Source of the DNA: Eulemur rufifrons
Taxonomy: Eukaryota; Chordata; Mammalia; Primates; Lemuridae
Direction of reading: 5' to 3'
Assembly: GCF_041146395.1 (NCBI RefSeq)
Contig: NC_091000.1
Span: forward strand, 13,530,501-13,594,500
Length of the DNA: 64,000 bases
Shown here: positions 1 through 12,750 of the stretch, in pieces
Position numbering within the stretch: the stretch's first letter is position 1
Layout of the letters: each line of letters opens with the position of its first letter
Program-made: the position numbers and the translations under genes
Notes under the pieces: model-generated
Seen by the model: only the letters and a program-made list of their open reading frames with translations
Told to the model about the DNA's origin: nothing
Database searches by the model: none

Positions 1-119
1 GAGAATGGTGGAGAGGGAAAGAGGTGGCTGGATGCAGCTGTTTAACTCTGAGTGCACAGTTTAATCAACAGTGTGTTTAGCACCAAGCTTGGGTGGTCTA
101 AAAGAAAGATTACAGGCTT

Positions 120-310
120 GGAAGATAGAAAAACCAGATTCTAAATCCTATTTCCATCACGCATTATGTATAATCCCTTATACATATGGATAAATTATTT
201 AATCTTTCAGAGCCTCATCTTCCTCATCTATAAAATGGGCACAAAGCAGATTTCCTCTTAGATTTGCTGTGAGGATAAAGACATATGTAAGTAATAATCT
301 GGTATATACA
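120..310 (+). repeat. MIR SINE remnant
   Basis: Has the MIR wording GCCTCATCTTCCTCATCTAT and AAAATGGG, followed by the GTGAGGATAAAG block, in the usual order. Diverged, with both ends indistinct. Confidence 0.75.
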
Positions 311-371
311 GATGTTCACTGTTCTTGTCCCTCTGGTCAGTTTCCAGGTTTGTTGCTGATAATTAGCATAG

Positions 372-450
372 CCCAAGTGTTCACAAACTTTTTCTGTAAA
401 GGGCCAGATAGTAAATATTTTAGGTTTTGAGGGCCAGGAGGCACAATTAA
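372..450 (+). mobile_element. MER-type DNA transposon remnant
   Basis: Contains the familiar block TGTAAAGGGCCAGATAGTAA followed by ATATTTTAGG and GGGCCA, which I associate with an old mammalian hAT-type MER element. Only a short piece remains. Confidence 0.5.
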
Positions 451-1122
451 GGCTACTATGTATATATTTACATAACAAAGAGAAAACACATTTCCACCAA
501 TTTGTATGGATTAAATTAAGGCTATCATCATAATAACATAGTTTTTTTCTGATGTAGATCTACTAATGAAAAGAAAGAAATTCTTTTTCTGGGGAGATAA
601 TATTTCACTTAATTGGGGTTCAAAGTTAGTGTTCCTTATCATCAAACTGATTGCCAACGTTCATCTGTACAAACCACCCTTAACTTGCAGGTCCATAGTG
701 TGCCAGTCCCCGCTGTGGTCTGCGTATTAATAATGCCAATTATTAATGCCAATCTCTGCCTGTGCTCTCACTCTCATCATTGATAATGAGTAAATAATTT
801 TAAATCCTAACCGACACAGAAACAACCGTTGGAGGGCTGCAGTCTGGAGAGCAGGACGAAATAAGTGAATCTTTAAATACACAGGCACTTGGAACCTGAC
901 AGTGTGCTTAGTCTTATTTGATCAGACAATTCTTTAAAGACTATCTCCATTGGTGGCTGAAATCTGGAAAACAGTAGGAAGAAATTATTAGGCTACATAA
1001 ACTGACCACCTACGAAGGGAGATCAAGCAGTGAATGATTATGAAAACAGTTACTCAAATAAGTTCTTTCTGCTTTTGATCAAGTAAGAAATGGACATGCT
1101 TGTTTGTAGTGATGGTGTAGCT

Positions 1123-1331
1123 TAGGGGTCTCCAACCTATGGTGAGTTGTATAATTATTTCATTATGTATTACAATGTAATAATAATAGACATAAAGTGT
1201 AATAAATGTAATAACATGTAATGAGTTCGAATCATCCTGAAACCAACCCCCCCCACCCCTACTCCCCAGTCCGTGGAAAAATTGTCTTCCATGAAAATGG
1301 TCCCTGGTGCCAAAGAGGTTGGGGACTGCTG
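1123..1331 (+). mobile_element. Short non-autonomous hAT-like DNA transposon
   Basis: The left end TAGGGGTCTCCAACC is the inverted match of the right end GGTTGGGGACTGCTG. The flanks are GTGTAGCT (1115-1122) and GTGTGGCT (1332-1339), an 8-base target duplication with one mismatch, as expected for hAT insertions. The interior, with GGTGAGTTGTATAATTATTT and TCCGTGGAAAAATTGTCTTC, is an internally deleted copy without coding capacity. Confidence 0.85.
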
Positions 1332-2143
1332 GTGTGGCTTGAAATTTGGGATTGAAAATTGGCACCTTAGTATCAAAGGATTCCTTCCTTTTGCTCTTCC
1401 ACCCCTGGATGGCCAGATTCACATTCATCTAGTTGTATTAGCCTTAAGTGCTTGGATGAAAACAGGACCAAAAGAATATTATGGGGTATATTCTTCATAC
1501 AAAGGGAGCACATTTTAGTGGAACACTCATGGGGTGGAAATTATCCACTGGAACAGAGGGAACCAGAGAGGATTTGAGAGAGAGACGTAGAAACGGGTTG
1601 AAACGCAGCGCTAGAAGGGACTAAGGGACACGAGAAAGGATCCAAGTAGGCACGCTTGCTCTTTCCATTGCGGGACAGAAAGGGGGCCCCACTGTAACCC
1701 GTTATCTGAAATTGCCTGAGGTCTGAACTTTCCCGAAAGCTCGTGGGCATTCATGGAGGCTGCCATGCCAATGGTGCTACAGCTGCCGAGGGCAGGGACT
1801 TTAAAATTTAAGATAGCTGAATTGGGGAAGTGCTTAAGCCTTCTTGTAATTGACTCCTCCTTGGAAAAATAGATGTTTTTGAGTCAGAAATATTTTAAAT
1901 GTATTATTTTAGCTGAGGAGTAATTTTTAGCCAGAGAGTGTTTAGCAAATAAGCTTTGGTGGTGAGTTTAAAAATATTTCTCCTCTGAAGTTGATGCTGA
2001 TACATTTTTTCTCCATCTGTGTGTTAACAGAATACAGAGCAAATGCATTTTCTCTTAGTTTAACTAACAAATTGGAATGGAATACACAACTTGTGTACGG
2101 ATAAATGTCAAGAAGAAAAACTGAAGTATACTTCCAAGCAAAA

Positions 2144-4250
2144 TTTATTAGATGTCTATTCAAGAAAAACACAATGACCTTTGCTTGTAAGAATTCAAAG
2201 TCAATTACCTGAAAGCCAGGTATGAATATTTTTCCTTTTAAAATCAGATACAGAGAGTAGAAACAGTAATTTTTCTTAAATATGACAGGCAACAGATATT
2301 GAAGTCTTTTCTCATAAATGGCATCAGAGAGAATTATTCATATATCGGCAAAGCTGCATGCAGTTGACTTAGTTTCAAACCCAAAGCCTTTAAAATATAA
2401 AGCTGGTTGTGAAGTTGACAGTGATCAAGGCAGGCTACTCAAAGATGTTTCTTTACCTTCTTCCTAATGAAATTCCTCTGTAATCAGTATTTATGTACAT
2501 TTCAGTTTGGCTTCTAAGATCTCTTAAATTCATAAACTTTTGCATAAATGCTATCTGACAGAATCACACCATCAAGGGATGCTTATGATCTGTGAGACAT
2601 GTGAAGGATAATTTGCTGACAGTGTTTTTAAGCTTAGTTTAAGCGCAGGATAAAGACCAAATTAGGAAACTCCCCTGTTTTCTCAACAACTAAATAGTCT
2701 GTACAAAAAAAGAGCAAACATATGTACAAAATTCTAAAGTCTACGTACATTGTGAAAAGATCAATCACTGTCCACGGAAGAAATGTCATAAAAAGTTTTG
2801 TCTATAAGGTGCTCAAGATTCAAAGATGAATAGTTCTTATGCAAAGTCATAAGAAATACAAAGCTAGTTCTCGGAGTATGTGTAATTCAGGCACTGTTAA
2901 CCATATTAAATCTTTCAGATCCCAATATCATTTTGTAAATTTCTGCCTCAGGGCAGAAAATATGACCTGAATGATTTAACATTGTCTCTAAAAAAGTGCC
3001 TAATTTCTTCCTAGGAAATATTTTACACACACCAGGAAAATCAGGCTCAACATATTCCTGCCTTCAAATGTAGCCAGGATTCTGAGTTCCATAGAAGAAA
3101 AATAATTATCATAGTAAAAATAATTGTATTGATCATAATCCTTGCTAAAGCCAACCTTAATACTTGTGATGTTTCTGTACTCTATTTCTATAAAATAATG
3201 TGCAGGACTCTTTTACATTTCCATAAAATGTACAACATATCATATGGATTATATGTTTTCATACAATCTCAAATGTGTATGTGTACACACAGTGAAATCT
3301 TACCTACTAGTATTGCTTACGGATACTTTCAAGTGTCTATGTTAGAATAATTCTTTGCACCTCTCACTAACACTGCTTTTACTTAAATTTTATCAGATAA
3401 ATAAAACACTAAGAATTCATTGTTCATGATGCTAATTATTACATTTTAATATAAAATAGCAATGCAACTTTACAACACAATAGCTTTTTTCCCCCGTAGG
3501 CTAGCTAAACTTCTTGTATTCTCATGATTATTATCAAAGGCTTTTATTCACTGACTGTTTGCAGTTCTAAAAAGTACAAAAAAAAAAAAAAAGGCAGGAA
3601 AAGACTCTTATTTGAAAACTCACATTCAATCAACAAAATCGCACTCATCCAAATTAACTTTCCTACTCTTGCTTTAGAGGTTGTACTCACTGTGCATATT
3701 ACAACATATAAGTGCAGGCAAACAATAGCTGAAGTACGGTTGTCATATCGTGTAAACCAGGACACTAGGCAAACTCGTGAAAGGAAAATACACTGCCAAG
3801 CTAAGAATGTGAAAACGCAAACCACAGCATTTCCTAAAACACAATCTTCCGGTTGCCTGAGGGGAGAACATCTTCCAGAGATGTTGAAATATGACCATGA
3901 AATTGGAGAGTCTCTTGGAGACTCTTTTTTTTTTTTTTCATTTTGCTTTAAATCCTTAAATATTTTAATCTTTTTAAGTATAATGACTTTATTTTTTTCT
4001 GCTCCCACATTTTGACGTTTCAAAGTTTAGAGGGGAGAGCAGCCCCACGCGCTTTCACGTGGAGGCCAACGTGTGCGTCTCCCCCAGGCCCGCGGTGGCA
4101 GATACTCTGCTGGTGGTTTGGTGGCAGGTGCCGATGGTGACGGCGTGTTGGAAACCATAAGGCATGACAGCGGGAGGCCTGCGGCGTGGGTCAGGCGAAC
4201 GTATGAAGATGCGTTGCTGAAATGCAGCATAAATGAGGAGGGAGAGTGAT
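2144..4250 (-). other. SORBS2: Probable SORBS2 3' untranslated region (end uncertain)
   Basis: Sequence after the stop codon has no intron signals I would trust and is AU-rich on the transcript strand. Candidate AATAAA poly(A) signals on the minus strand lie at 3988-3993, 3543-3548 and 2144-2149, about 260, 705 and 2105 bases after the stop. Two perfect UGUACAUA Pumilio-type sites, at 2721-2728 and 2492-2499, would fall in the UTR only if the distal signal is used. A T-run on the transcript (A-run on plus at about 3579) is also present. The true end needs RNA data. Confidence 0.5.
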
Positions 4251-4312
4251 TCACAGCCTCTTGACATAGTTTCCAGGGAAAGTACCAAAGAATTTGGTTC
4301 TTCTTGAGGTTC
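4251..4312 (-). CDS. SORBS2: SORBS2 terminal coding exon with stop
   Basis: The last coding 62 bases complete SH3-3 as [19 protein letters not shown] and end in [11 protein letters not shown] is the conserved final strand of an SH3 domain, and the protein ends two residues after YVK, as in known SORBS2. The acceptor is ATTTTCAG. The exon continues as 3' untranslated sequence to lower coordinates. Confidence 0.98.
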
Positions 4313-6001
4313 CTGAAAATAGAAGCAATAAATGAAACGGGGGTAACAAGGATAAAGGATCAGTTCATGTATGTGGGCTTGAGCACTTCCCATTTACAAG
4401 GCTTCATTAAGAGAGCAACCCCTGAGGGTTTGGGAGCAGAAGGAAGACAAGCTGTGTCAGGAAGACAGGGAGACAGAAGAAGCAGTGTTTGCCGCCTGCC
4501 CCGTAGGCCCAAGTGATGTGCTCCCCTCACATCAGGCTAAGCACACGCAGCCTCAGCCTGGCACTCTAAAGGGAAGGAGGGTCCTCCGGAGCGGGTGGGT
4601 GGTAGAACTCAGCCTGCAGCTGCCAAAGAGGAGTGAGAATGAGGAACAAGGTGGGAGGCTGGCAGGGTGATAGGAGGAGTGGAAAATCCTAAGGCAAGGG
4701 CTGCCCAGGAGTCAGAGGCTCCCTTGACACGGGCATGACATTAAGGCATTATCAGGGACACTGTCACTGTCAAAACAGTTTTATTATCTCATTGACGATC
4801 ACGCTCAATGCTACATCACTCATTTAAAAATAGCACTGGGCTTTTCTAATTCTGTAAGTGGGAAAAAAAAATAGCACTATTTTATAAGGCCAGAACCCCT
4901 CTTAAAATTGAGAAATTTTGAACAATTCACAAAGTCACTAACGAAAAAAAGAAGCTTAAATACTATTGGTGGGTGGGGTGCTCTCACTGGGGCGGGATTT
5001 CTAATGTGGAGTGTTAAACCCAATGCACAAATGACCATCTTTATAATTCTCTTTCGTTGCAAATAACATCATCTCTTGGAAACTTTTTGTAAAAGTTGGT
5101 GCACTAAATTCTTCTTTAGGATTTCCAGCACAAGTAAAGTGAAGAGGGTCTCTAAAGTTTCCTCTCTCCTTTATATTCTGAAACTTACTGTTTTGGTTTG
5201 ATGACTGTTCCCCTTGCTCCCTGGGTGGGTAAGCCAGTTTACTTTGCTGCTAGACGGGAATTCATGGAAGTAGAACCAGGGGCTCGTGTCTGCAACGTGG
5301 CCTCGGTTCTTTCATTATTTCACCACTAATGGATGTGTCCAGAGAAAGACCACATTTCCTCATCTCTTGCTCTCCTGCATCCTCCTGTGCCTGTATTTTT
5401 TTTCTTTTACCTCTTTCCTCTGTGTCCCAGTGTGTGATAACTTTTGTCTACAAACGTTTTTTCAGAAAACCTCTTGTCTTCTTTTAAGATGGTAAGAATG
5501 AGATTTCCTTGTAAGTGGGAAGAATGAAACGTCTTTCCACGTCTATCACAAGTTAAAGCTAAGGTAAGCCGTTGGACTTTTAGGGCACCTACATCAGACC
5601 TAGTAAATGAGTTTTTCACGTAATCTTGCTCCCTCTCAAATTAGATCCTCACTACTGATAGCTAACATTTTCCATGGAACAGAGCATCGATATTTCTCAT
5701 CTGGGGACAATTTTCTTGTTGCTGTTCTTAGATCTCAGTCTTTTCTGGTTGGTGCTATTTAAAGAAATGTTCTTCTCTCTGTTGATTTGGAAATAAAACT
5801 AGCAGAAAATCACATATACCCAAAGACGTAAATACTAAACTATATTAAAAATGCAGTAATTACATGGTGCATATGGATGTATGAAAGATCAAAGGCCTTA
5901 GGAATTCAAAAGAAAGCTTGACTATCACAGCAAACCATGCAAGTGAACAAACTCGGCAAATTATGAAATAGCCAAACGTGTCTGCAAAGATGTGCACATA
6001 C
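4313..6001 (-). other. SORBS2 intron splitting SH3-3
   Basis: A 1689-base intron with GT/AG ends, interrupting SH3-3 after GWFVG. Apart from a moderately GC-rich part near 4430-4680 I see no recognised repeat, RNA or conserved-looking block. Confidence 0.8.
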
Positions 6002-6108
6002 CCACAAACCACCCATCGTCGCACTTTTCCATCACGTCAATGACGTCGCTTTCTCGGAGCTCCAGCTCATCTTCGTTCCTAGGAGTATAGTTATACAGAG
6101 CCTGAAAC
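6002..6108 (-). CDS. SORBS2: SORBS2 exon, main part of SH3-3
   Basis: This 107-base exon encodes [20 protein letters not shown] followed by [21 protein letters not shown] is the groove motif, ELELRESD the RT-loop region and GWFVG the tryptophan motif. SH3-3 of ArgBP2 binds partners such as Abl-family kinases and WAVE-linked proteins in published family work. The acceptor is GTTTAAG and the donor GTATGT. Entry is phase 2 and exit phase 1. Confidence 0.98.
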
Positions 6109-9100
6109 CTTAAACGGGACAAACGAGCGTGTTTTAAAACAATCTTTACATCTTTGTGAAACTATAGAAGAAAGCAAAATATTCATTTCACCCTTAACTT
6201 TTCTATTTTTATCAGCATACGATATTGGGTAGTGAAAGTCTGGTAAGCATGTAAAATAAATAACCAATATTTAGACTTTCATAGGAATCAGACTACTCTA
6301 ATAACATTTTGAAACTCACAATGAGGAATATTCATGAAAACTTGTAACATTCATGAATCAGATGAAAATATTTTAGCATTTCTAAGTCAGACCTGCATTT
6401 TAATTGTCCAATATAATGTCCATCATCCAGACATTAAATGATGGTCCAGAGATATAAAATAAGTGATATTTGCATTATTCAGCTATATAAACACAAGAAG
6501 AAATCAGTTTTAGCTAGCCATCAGAGGAAGCAAATAATTCAGGCTTGAAAATTGAAATTTCAAATGGTTCTAAATTGAGACATACAACCTGTCTCAGACA
6601 CATGCGTTCCACAGCACTATATGGGAATTACAATAAAAGGGATGATCATTTTTTCACCAAGATGAATTCTTTAAATCCATTTGAATCAGTGTTTCCTGGG
6701 GATTTAGAATTTGAAAATTGGATGCAGTTCACCTATGAAGTTGAGTGGATGAACTCTACACACAGTTATCAACACACATTGAGTCAATCTCAAATGTAGA
6801 TTATGGACATAAGTTCTTTTATAAAATGGGTCCTGTGGAAATTGTGTTTGCTTTTAAAATTCCCTCTTGAAATGATTTTATATAAAGAAGAATTAATTAC
6901 TGATAGACTGCTACCACTTTACTCTCCCTGCCCAAATTCTCTGAGACCATATATTATGGTGACACTGATCAGTAATGAATTCAGACATTGGATCTGTGGT
7001 AATAAAATAGCACATACTTTAATGAATAGACTGGCATTTAGGAAACTGAAGACAGAAATTACACCAGCTGAGAAGGTCAGGAAGAATTTGACATGCAGTT
7101 AACATGAAAACTTCTTCATAATATGACTGAAACAATACCAGTACTGTGAGAGAGGATTTAAAAAAAAAATGGGTGAATTTTTTTCTGTTGCTTTTCATAA
7201 CAGTTATGTGATTCTATTAATGTAAGAAAATAAGAACCACATTCTAGGGAGCTTTATATTTTTTTATGTCAACTTTAAAAATTTGATAATATTAAACACT
7301 GCTCTGAAACAAGAATGATTTATTTCTAATTACTTCATTGAGTCAGAATATCATATTTTGGTAGAACAAAACTCTTCTATCACTTGTACTCAAACATCAT
7401 GTCATAAATAAGAAACACTGATCAATTGGCTTCCCTCTCTGTGAACTTTTTCAGATTAATGGACTTGGATAAAGTTGACTTTGGGGGCGTCTGGAACAAT
7501 GTTAATAAGATGGGGTGCCTAACATCCTTTCTTTGAAAACATTGTCTTCCCTGGCCTGTGCCCCAGCCTGAAATTCCCACAGTAGAGATTCTTCCCCTGT
7601 TAATACTTCATCCTTCTAGTAAGGCTCTTTAGCCACTTATCTTCTTTTGAGAATGGGCTTTCTGAGGGCTTCTGTAGAGAGAGGATTCTCATCGCGGGGA
7701 CGGGTGGAGAAGGGTGCCGGAGTCCCAAAGCAGCGGTGACAGAGACAGGCAGGTGTTGCACACAAACATCACCCGATTGGGATGTTCGTATGGGATCAGC
7801 CTTAACAGGAGTAGGCAAATTCTCCTGTGGTTTGTGTTAAGGACTTCATTGTGGAGCTGTCTGGGTGAAGGGATGATACTTTTTGTATATCCCGGAGGCA
7901 AATTGGGATACAACTTTCTACATGGTCCTTTTTCCAATTTCAAGCTGGTCATTCCCAGGGTTCTTTTTCGATGGATACACACAGCACCTCTCACTGTGGG
8001 ACAACTGATTCTCTCATTGAGTTTCTCAGGCTTCAGCCATCACCCTTCACCCGGGCACCTCTCCAGCCACTTGTGGGGACCGGGCCTCCTTAAGACCACA
8101 AACCCCAGCTGCTTGAAGAATCTAAAGGTCCCAGGAGTTGAGAAACCAAAATTGGCACGGACTGACACTTCACTTTTGTATGACGAAAGCCAGCATGTTT
8201 GTCAAAATTTACTTACCATTCTGATTTAATTAGACCACAAAAAAAAAAAAGAAATCCCTAATAAAAAACAAAAAGGAGTTTTATGGAAACATAAACCCTC
8301 TGGAAATCCTCCTACCTCTGCTGGCTTTCCAAATCAGTGCTGCATGACAGGAAATGTAGTCGAATTGCAATTAAAAATGCTGTTTTGAAAGATGTGGTGG
8401 TGAGATGAATGATGGTGGTGGGGTCAGGATGCCTCAAAAACAAACCTGTCTTTCAAGTAGGAAATGCTAAGCCAAACTGGAAACCCTCTCTATAACTTGC
8501 ACCTTTTTCCAGAACTGATTTCACCAAAACTCTAGTTGTAGTGACAGAACATTATGTTCCTACTTTTGCTCAAAACCTATTATATTTTTTAAATCAAAAA
8601 GATTAAGCGACACCCTGTGATCCCACTAATTCAGGCTGTAATCAAATAGAAACTTAACCAAGAATGTTTTGAAATGTCCAAAGTAGGACTTTGAAAATGT
8701 ATCTTCCTCCCACCTGTGGCCTCTGTGGTTTCTTAACAACCAAATGACCACGGCTGGATGTATCAACTCCATGTCACACAAAACGCTGTAAATAATACAC
8801 GTTTTCATTCAGAAACTCCTTCAGAGCTGTTTAATATAAGGTGTTGGTAATGCAACAAACCTAAATAGCCCTGGAATTTATTTTTGTGATATGATTCCAT
8901 CATCATTTGTATTCATAAGAGAACAAAGACTTTAGAATTACAAGTCGTATTTAAAGTTTTCCAATTAAGTGACATTTTAAATCATTATTACTTCTAACCT
9001 GTTCTTTCTACTACAGAGACTTTCCCTCGATAAGAACACCTTTCTTCTGGCTGAACTCTGCTCAGCGAGAGTCACTAAGTTTCAGGCCTGTGAGGACTGA

Positions 9101-9966
9101 GGAGGGACCCAGCCACTCGCCAGGACCTGCCACTAGGAAGAGTCCAGGTGAGCAGAGTGTGGCAGGAGGCTGGGCCTCCCTGTGTGTGCTCGGTACGCCT
9201 GGCATGGATTAGGTCCATGATTGCAGCTTGCCAGGGGTCTAGCTCCTGCCTCATAGGACAGGCAGTAGCCAGAAGAAGTGCACAACCCCTGAACATCTTT
9301 CATGGGCAAAACAGGGCCAAAGAAGACACACACAAAAAGAGAATCTTAAAGACCATGTGTGACTCCTTCAGGGTGATTTAACTTATCCATCAGAAAAGAG
9401 AGAGAATTTGAAAAGAAAGTTTGAAAAGGCGTTGTCCTGGTGCTGTGGAAGGAATTGCATGTAACTGTGTGACAGGGAGTGTTTTAATACTGTCATTTTC
9501 CAAAGGTCCTTCTAAGCATGTCACTTTGGAATTACGTTATTAACATCACTTTAGGCCTATTTTTACATTTAGGCCTACCTTTACAGTCTCCAAATAAGTA
9601 TAAAAACAACGTTAGAATATTTCTGTGTGTCTTTAAAGCTATAGTTACTAGTCACATGGCCGGCAGAGCAGAGGAGTCAGGAGTAAATCGTAGGGATCAC
9701 TGCAGCATTGGAAGGTTTTCCTAGTGCATAAATTAAAACTGTCTTATAAAACCATGGGTTTCTTCTTAAAATTAGTTTCTGAATCTGTCATAAAAGATGG
9801 GGACTATTGCAATTTCTCTTAATTTAGGCGGACTCATGTTAGTGACTTCCATCTCTTTCACTTGCCAGGTTGTACAAGTGACTGTACAACTTGATTTTAG
9901 TATATCAATTTTCCATTTTGTGGGTCAAGGTTAGTCTTGAATTTAGAAGATAAGAGGAATACTTAC
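6109..9966 (-). other. SORBS2 intron before SH3-3
   Basis: A 3858-base intron. No recognised repeat family. Two less AT-rich stretches (about 7680-8110 and 9050-9330) allow long chance open frames on the plus strand, neither with any feature I recognise. Confidence 0.75.
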
Positions 9967-10016
9967 GGTTCCCCCCCACCTTGAATGTTTTCATGAGTAA
10001 ACACAGGACGCTGTGG
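9967..10016 (-). CDS. SORBS2: SORBS2 linker exon before SH3-3
   Basis: This 50-base exon encodes PQRPVFTHENIQGGGEP, with the last proline codon split CC|G. The acceptor is ATTTCAG and the donor GTAAGT. Entry is phase 0 and exit phase 2. It contains a run of seven Gs (GGT GGG GGG G), a slippage-prone spot that must stay in frame for SH3-3 to be made. Confidence 0.96.
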
Positions 10017-11449
10017 CTGAAATGAAATGATTTTCAATGTAATCAATGTTTAAACTGGTACTAATTAAAAGATAATTTGGATAATGGCATGGTACTTTTC
10101 TTGACATTTAATATTTCCTGTTGTAAAAAACCAAGAGGAAGGAAAAAACCAAATAAAGGGTTTTCTGCAGGATTCATAATTAAAATATTTTGAAGGGTGC
10201 TTTAAAGTAAATCAAAATAACCAAGGTCCAAATGTTTTGAACACATCTACAATCTAGTCTGCCCAAGCTTTAAAGAAAAGTTGGAGCTTTGTCCCATTGA
10301 TTTTTCAAAGGCCAGGAATACGGCAAGAACATGGACAGCAAACCACTGGAATAGGGAGTATAGACACCTTCATACAACCGTATTCTCCAGCGTTTTCTCA
10401 AACAAGCAGAAAATAAATCACATTTAGTTTAACAGCAAAGTACCCACATTCATTCTTTAAACTTTTCCTTCACAGACGACATTTTCACATACGGTACACA
10501 TGGAAATATCAATAGGCAGACATCCCATGCTACATTTGAATTAACATTCTCTGTTCTCAATGTGGGGAAAACACATGCATTTTTAAAAAGAGAAAACAGA
10601 GAACTTTTAGAATACAACAAACAATATGCAGGTAACATGTAACATTTTACCTTAGAAGAGAAATATTGGTAGAAATTCCCAGTGCACTGAACTCTCAAAA
10701 GAGTTTCCTTTCTTTTTAAACTAAGCATCAAGACCAGTATCTGTAATAGATACTTATAATATTGGAAATGACAAGCCTTAGCAACCCACATATCCACATT
10801 AAAATTTCAATGAACGAAAGTTAACATGTTTGTTGAATACATACACTCAGTGTAATTTATACTGACTACCTATATGGTATTTTTTAGAGAAAAATTCATA
10901 CAATTCATTCACAATACATTTTAAAAGCGTTCTCTCTTCTAAATGATAGCCACATGGTTAAATAATAAAATCAGAATTTGCATGGCAATTATATAAGTGA
11001 CTTTTTGGAGACAACTGAATTAGTTATTAGATCCAAGTCCTTAGACATCAGGACCAGTTCTTGGATTTGCATAGTTATGTGTGGATTACTGACAGGTCAG
11101 AATTTTTTTTTTCCTGCAGATTGTCCATAGAAACCACACTGGTCTCAGCTTAGATGGGGACTTCGGGGTTCTTTTGAGTCTATGAGTCTATGATCTGCTC
11201 TCTTCCTAAATTCTTTACCCACCCCGTTTCTATCCATGCTGTCTATCTAGCATAAGACTAGGCACTCACATTATGAAAACTTTAAGCTTTGAATCTGTTA
11301 ATTGGAGGTATTTACTAACAGTATTCTTAGAAATTTCATTCAACAGTCTGTGCATGGAATGCTTAGAACTAAAAAGTGGGTAAGAATTACTGGACATGTG
11401 TGACTTAAAATAGTTTACTTCTATAAATCAATATAAAACTACTAACAGT

Positions 11450-11520
11450 GTATCTATTATTAAAATAATAATATATGTTAAATATATATTTAAATATAAA
11501 ATATATATTATTTTAAGAAC
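11450..11520. repeat. AT-rich near-palindromic patch
   Basis: Almost pure A/T, with ATTATTAAAATAATAATATA and TATATTTAAATATA able to pair with the following TATATATTATTTTAAG. Simple low-complexity DNA, possibly cruciform-forming. Confidence 0.6.
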
Positions 11521-12404
11521 GATTAAGACTAAATCATTTCTCAATCATTTTAAAGGTCATTTAATTGAAGATATTATTAAATCAATTTAAATATATAAAA
11601 ATGTAAGTTATTCATAAGCCTATATCCTATTACATTTCTTCAAGTTCTCCTCCAATCCAACAAAAATTTATATGTGTATAAAACTTTTTGCAGAAGTAAG
11701 ATTTGTGTCTATTAATTGCCATTAGTACTATTTTGTAATAATTTTCCAGTCTTTTCTCAGTCTTATTTTTCATTTTAAATTACTGAAGAATAATGTTCCC
11801 TCACGTATGTGTCCATATGTCATAGTTTTCTTAACAAGTTCTCTCTTATTTTTTGAAGTTAAGATTTGTCTAGTTTTTTTTTACTATCATAAAGAACAAT
11901 GATATAAACATTTTTATACAAAGAGCTATTTTCTTCTTTTAAACTATTCCGTAGAATACATTCCCAGGAGTAGAATTTCTGGCCCAAGAGTATGCTTTAA
12001 TAGCCACATGATTTTGAAAATGTTCATGTTAGCCATTAAAAAATACTGTGTATACAAAAGTAACTCAAAAAATGTCTAATATGCCATATTTCCTATAACA
12101 TACCAAAATAGCTACTGTTCTCTCACAAAAATAATCACAGCACCATTTGCAATGTATAACAGTTATAAATAAGAAAATATGATTTGTTCTTGTCTTAAGA
12201 GAAAATCTTTCATAAAATACATTTTATTATGCTCTAAAAATGGTGTGCCTGTTCCTGCACATTTAAATCATTCTAATATTTTTAATTTGAGTAAAAGTTT
12301 TAACTTCTACATCCCAGCATTCGGTGCTTGGTAAAACCGGTTGGTCTCATTTCATTGCTCCCTTATGTTAATATGTGAATCTTACTTTAAAAATCAAATT
12401 GTTC

Positions 12405-12750
12405 GGCTGGGCGCGGTGGCTCACTCCTGTAATCCTAGCACTCTGGGAGGCCGAGGCGGGTGGATCGCTCAAGGTCAGGAGTTCGAGACCAGCCTGAGCA
12501 AGAGCAAGACCCCGTCTCTACTAAAAATAGAAAGAAATTATATGGACAACTAAAATATATATATACAAAAAATTAGCCGGGTATGGTGGCGCGTGCCTGT
12601 AGTCCCAGCTACTCGGGAGGCTGAAGCAGTCGGATCGCTTGAACCCAGGAGTTTGAGGTTGCTGTGAGCTAGGCTGACGCCACGGCACTCACTCTAGCCC
12701 GGGCAACAAAGTGAGACTCTGTCTCAAAAAAAAAAAAAAAAAAAAAAAAA
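12405..12750 (+). mobile_element. Strepsirrhine-type Alu, full length with target duplication
   Basis: Starts GGCTGGGCGCGGTGGCTCAC, has both arms and a long A-tail. The middle region contains AGAAAGAAATTATATGGACA and the right arm GGTTGCTGTGAGCTAGGCTG then ACGCCACGGCACTCACTCTA, which I recognise as lemur-type Alu rather than human AluS/Y. The flanking direct repeats AAAAATCAAATTGTTC (12389-12404 and about 12748-12763) are identical, so the insertion is comparatively young. It lies antisense in the intron between the 256-codon exon and SH3-3. Confidence 0.93.

Larger units (their letters stand above)
1..2143. other. Downstream flank of SORBS2
   Basis: No gene is recognised here. It holds a MIR-like SINE (about 120-310), a short MER-type DNA-transposon remnant (about 372-450) and a hAT-type element (1123-1331). 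The remainder is unremarkable AT-rich sequence. Short open frames here look like chance. Confidence 0.6.

Noticed and set aside
3524..4023. Overlapping 159-163 codon frames on both strands
   Set aside because: They lie in the probable SORBS2 3' UTR, include homopolymer-encoded lysine/phenylalanine runs and have no homology that I recognise.
7714..8229. 171-codon open frame on the plus strand in the intron before SH3-3
   Set aside because: No recognisable domain, and no splice or promoter context. It overlaps another open frame on the opposite strand and lies in a less AT-rich patch where chance frames are longer.
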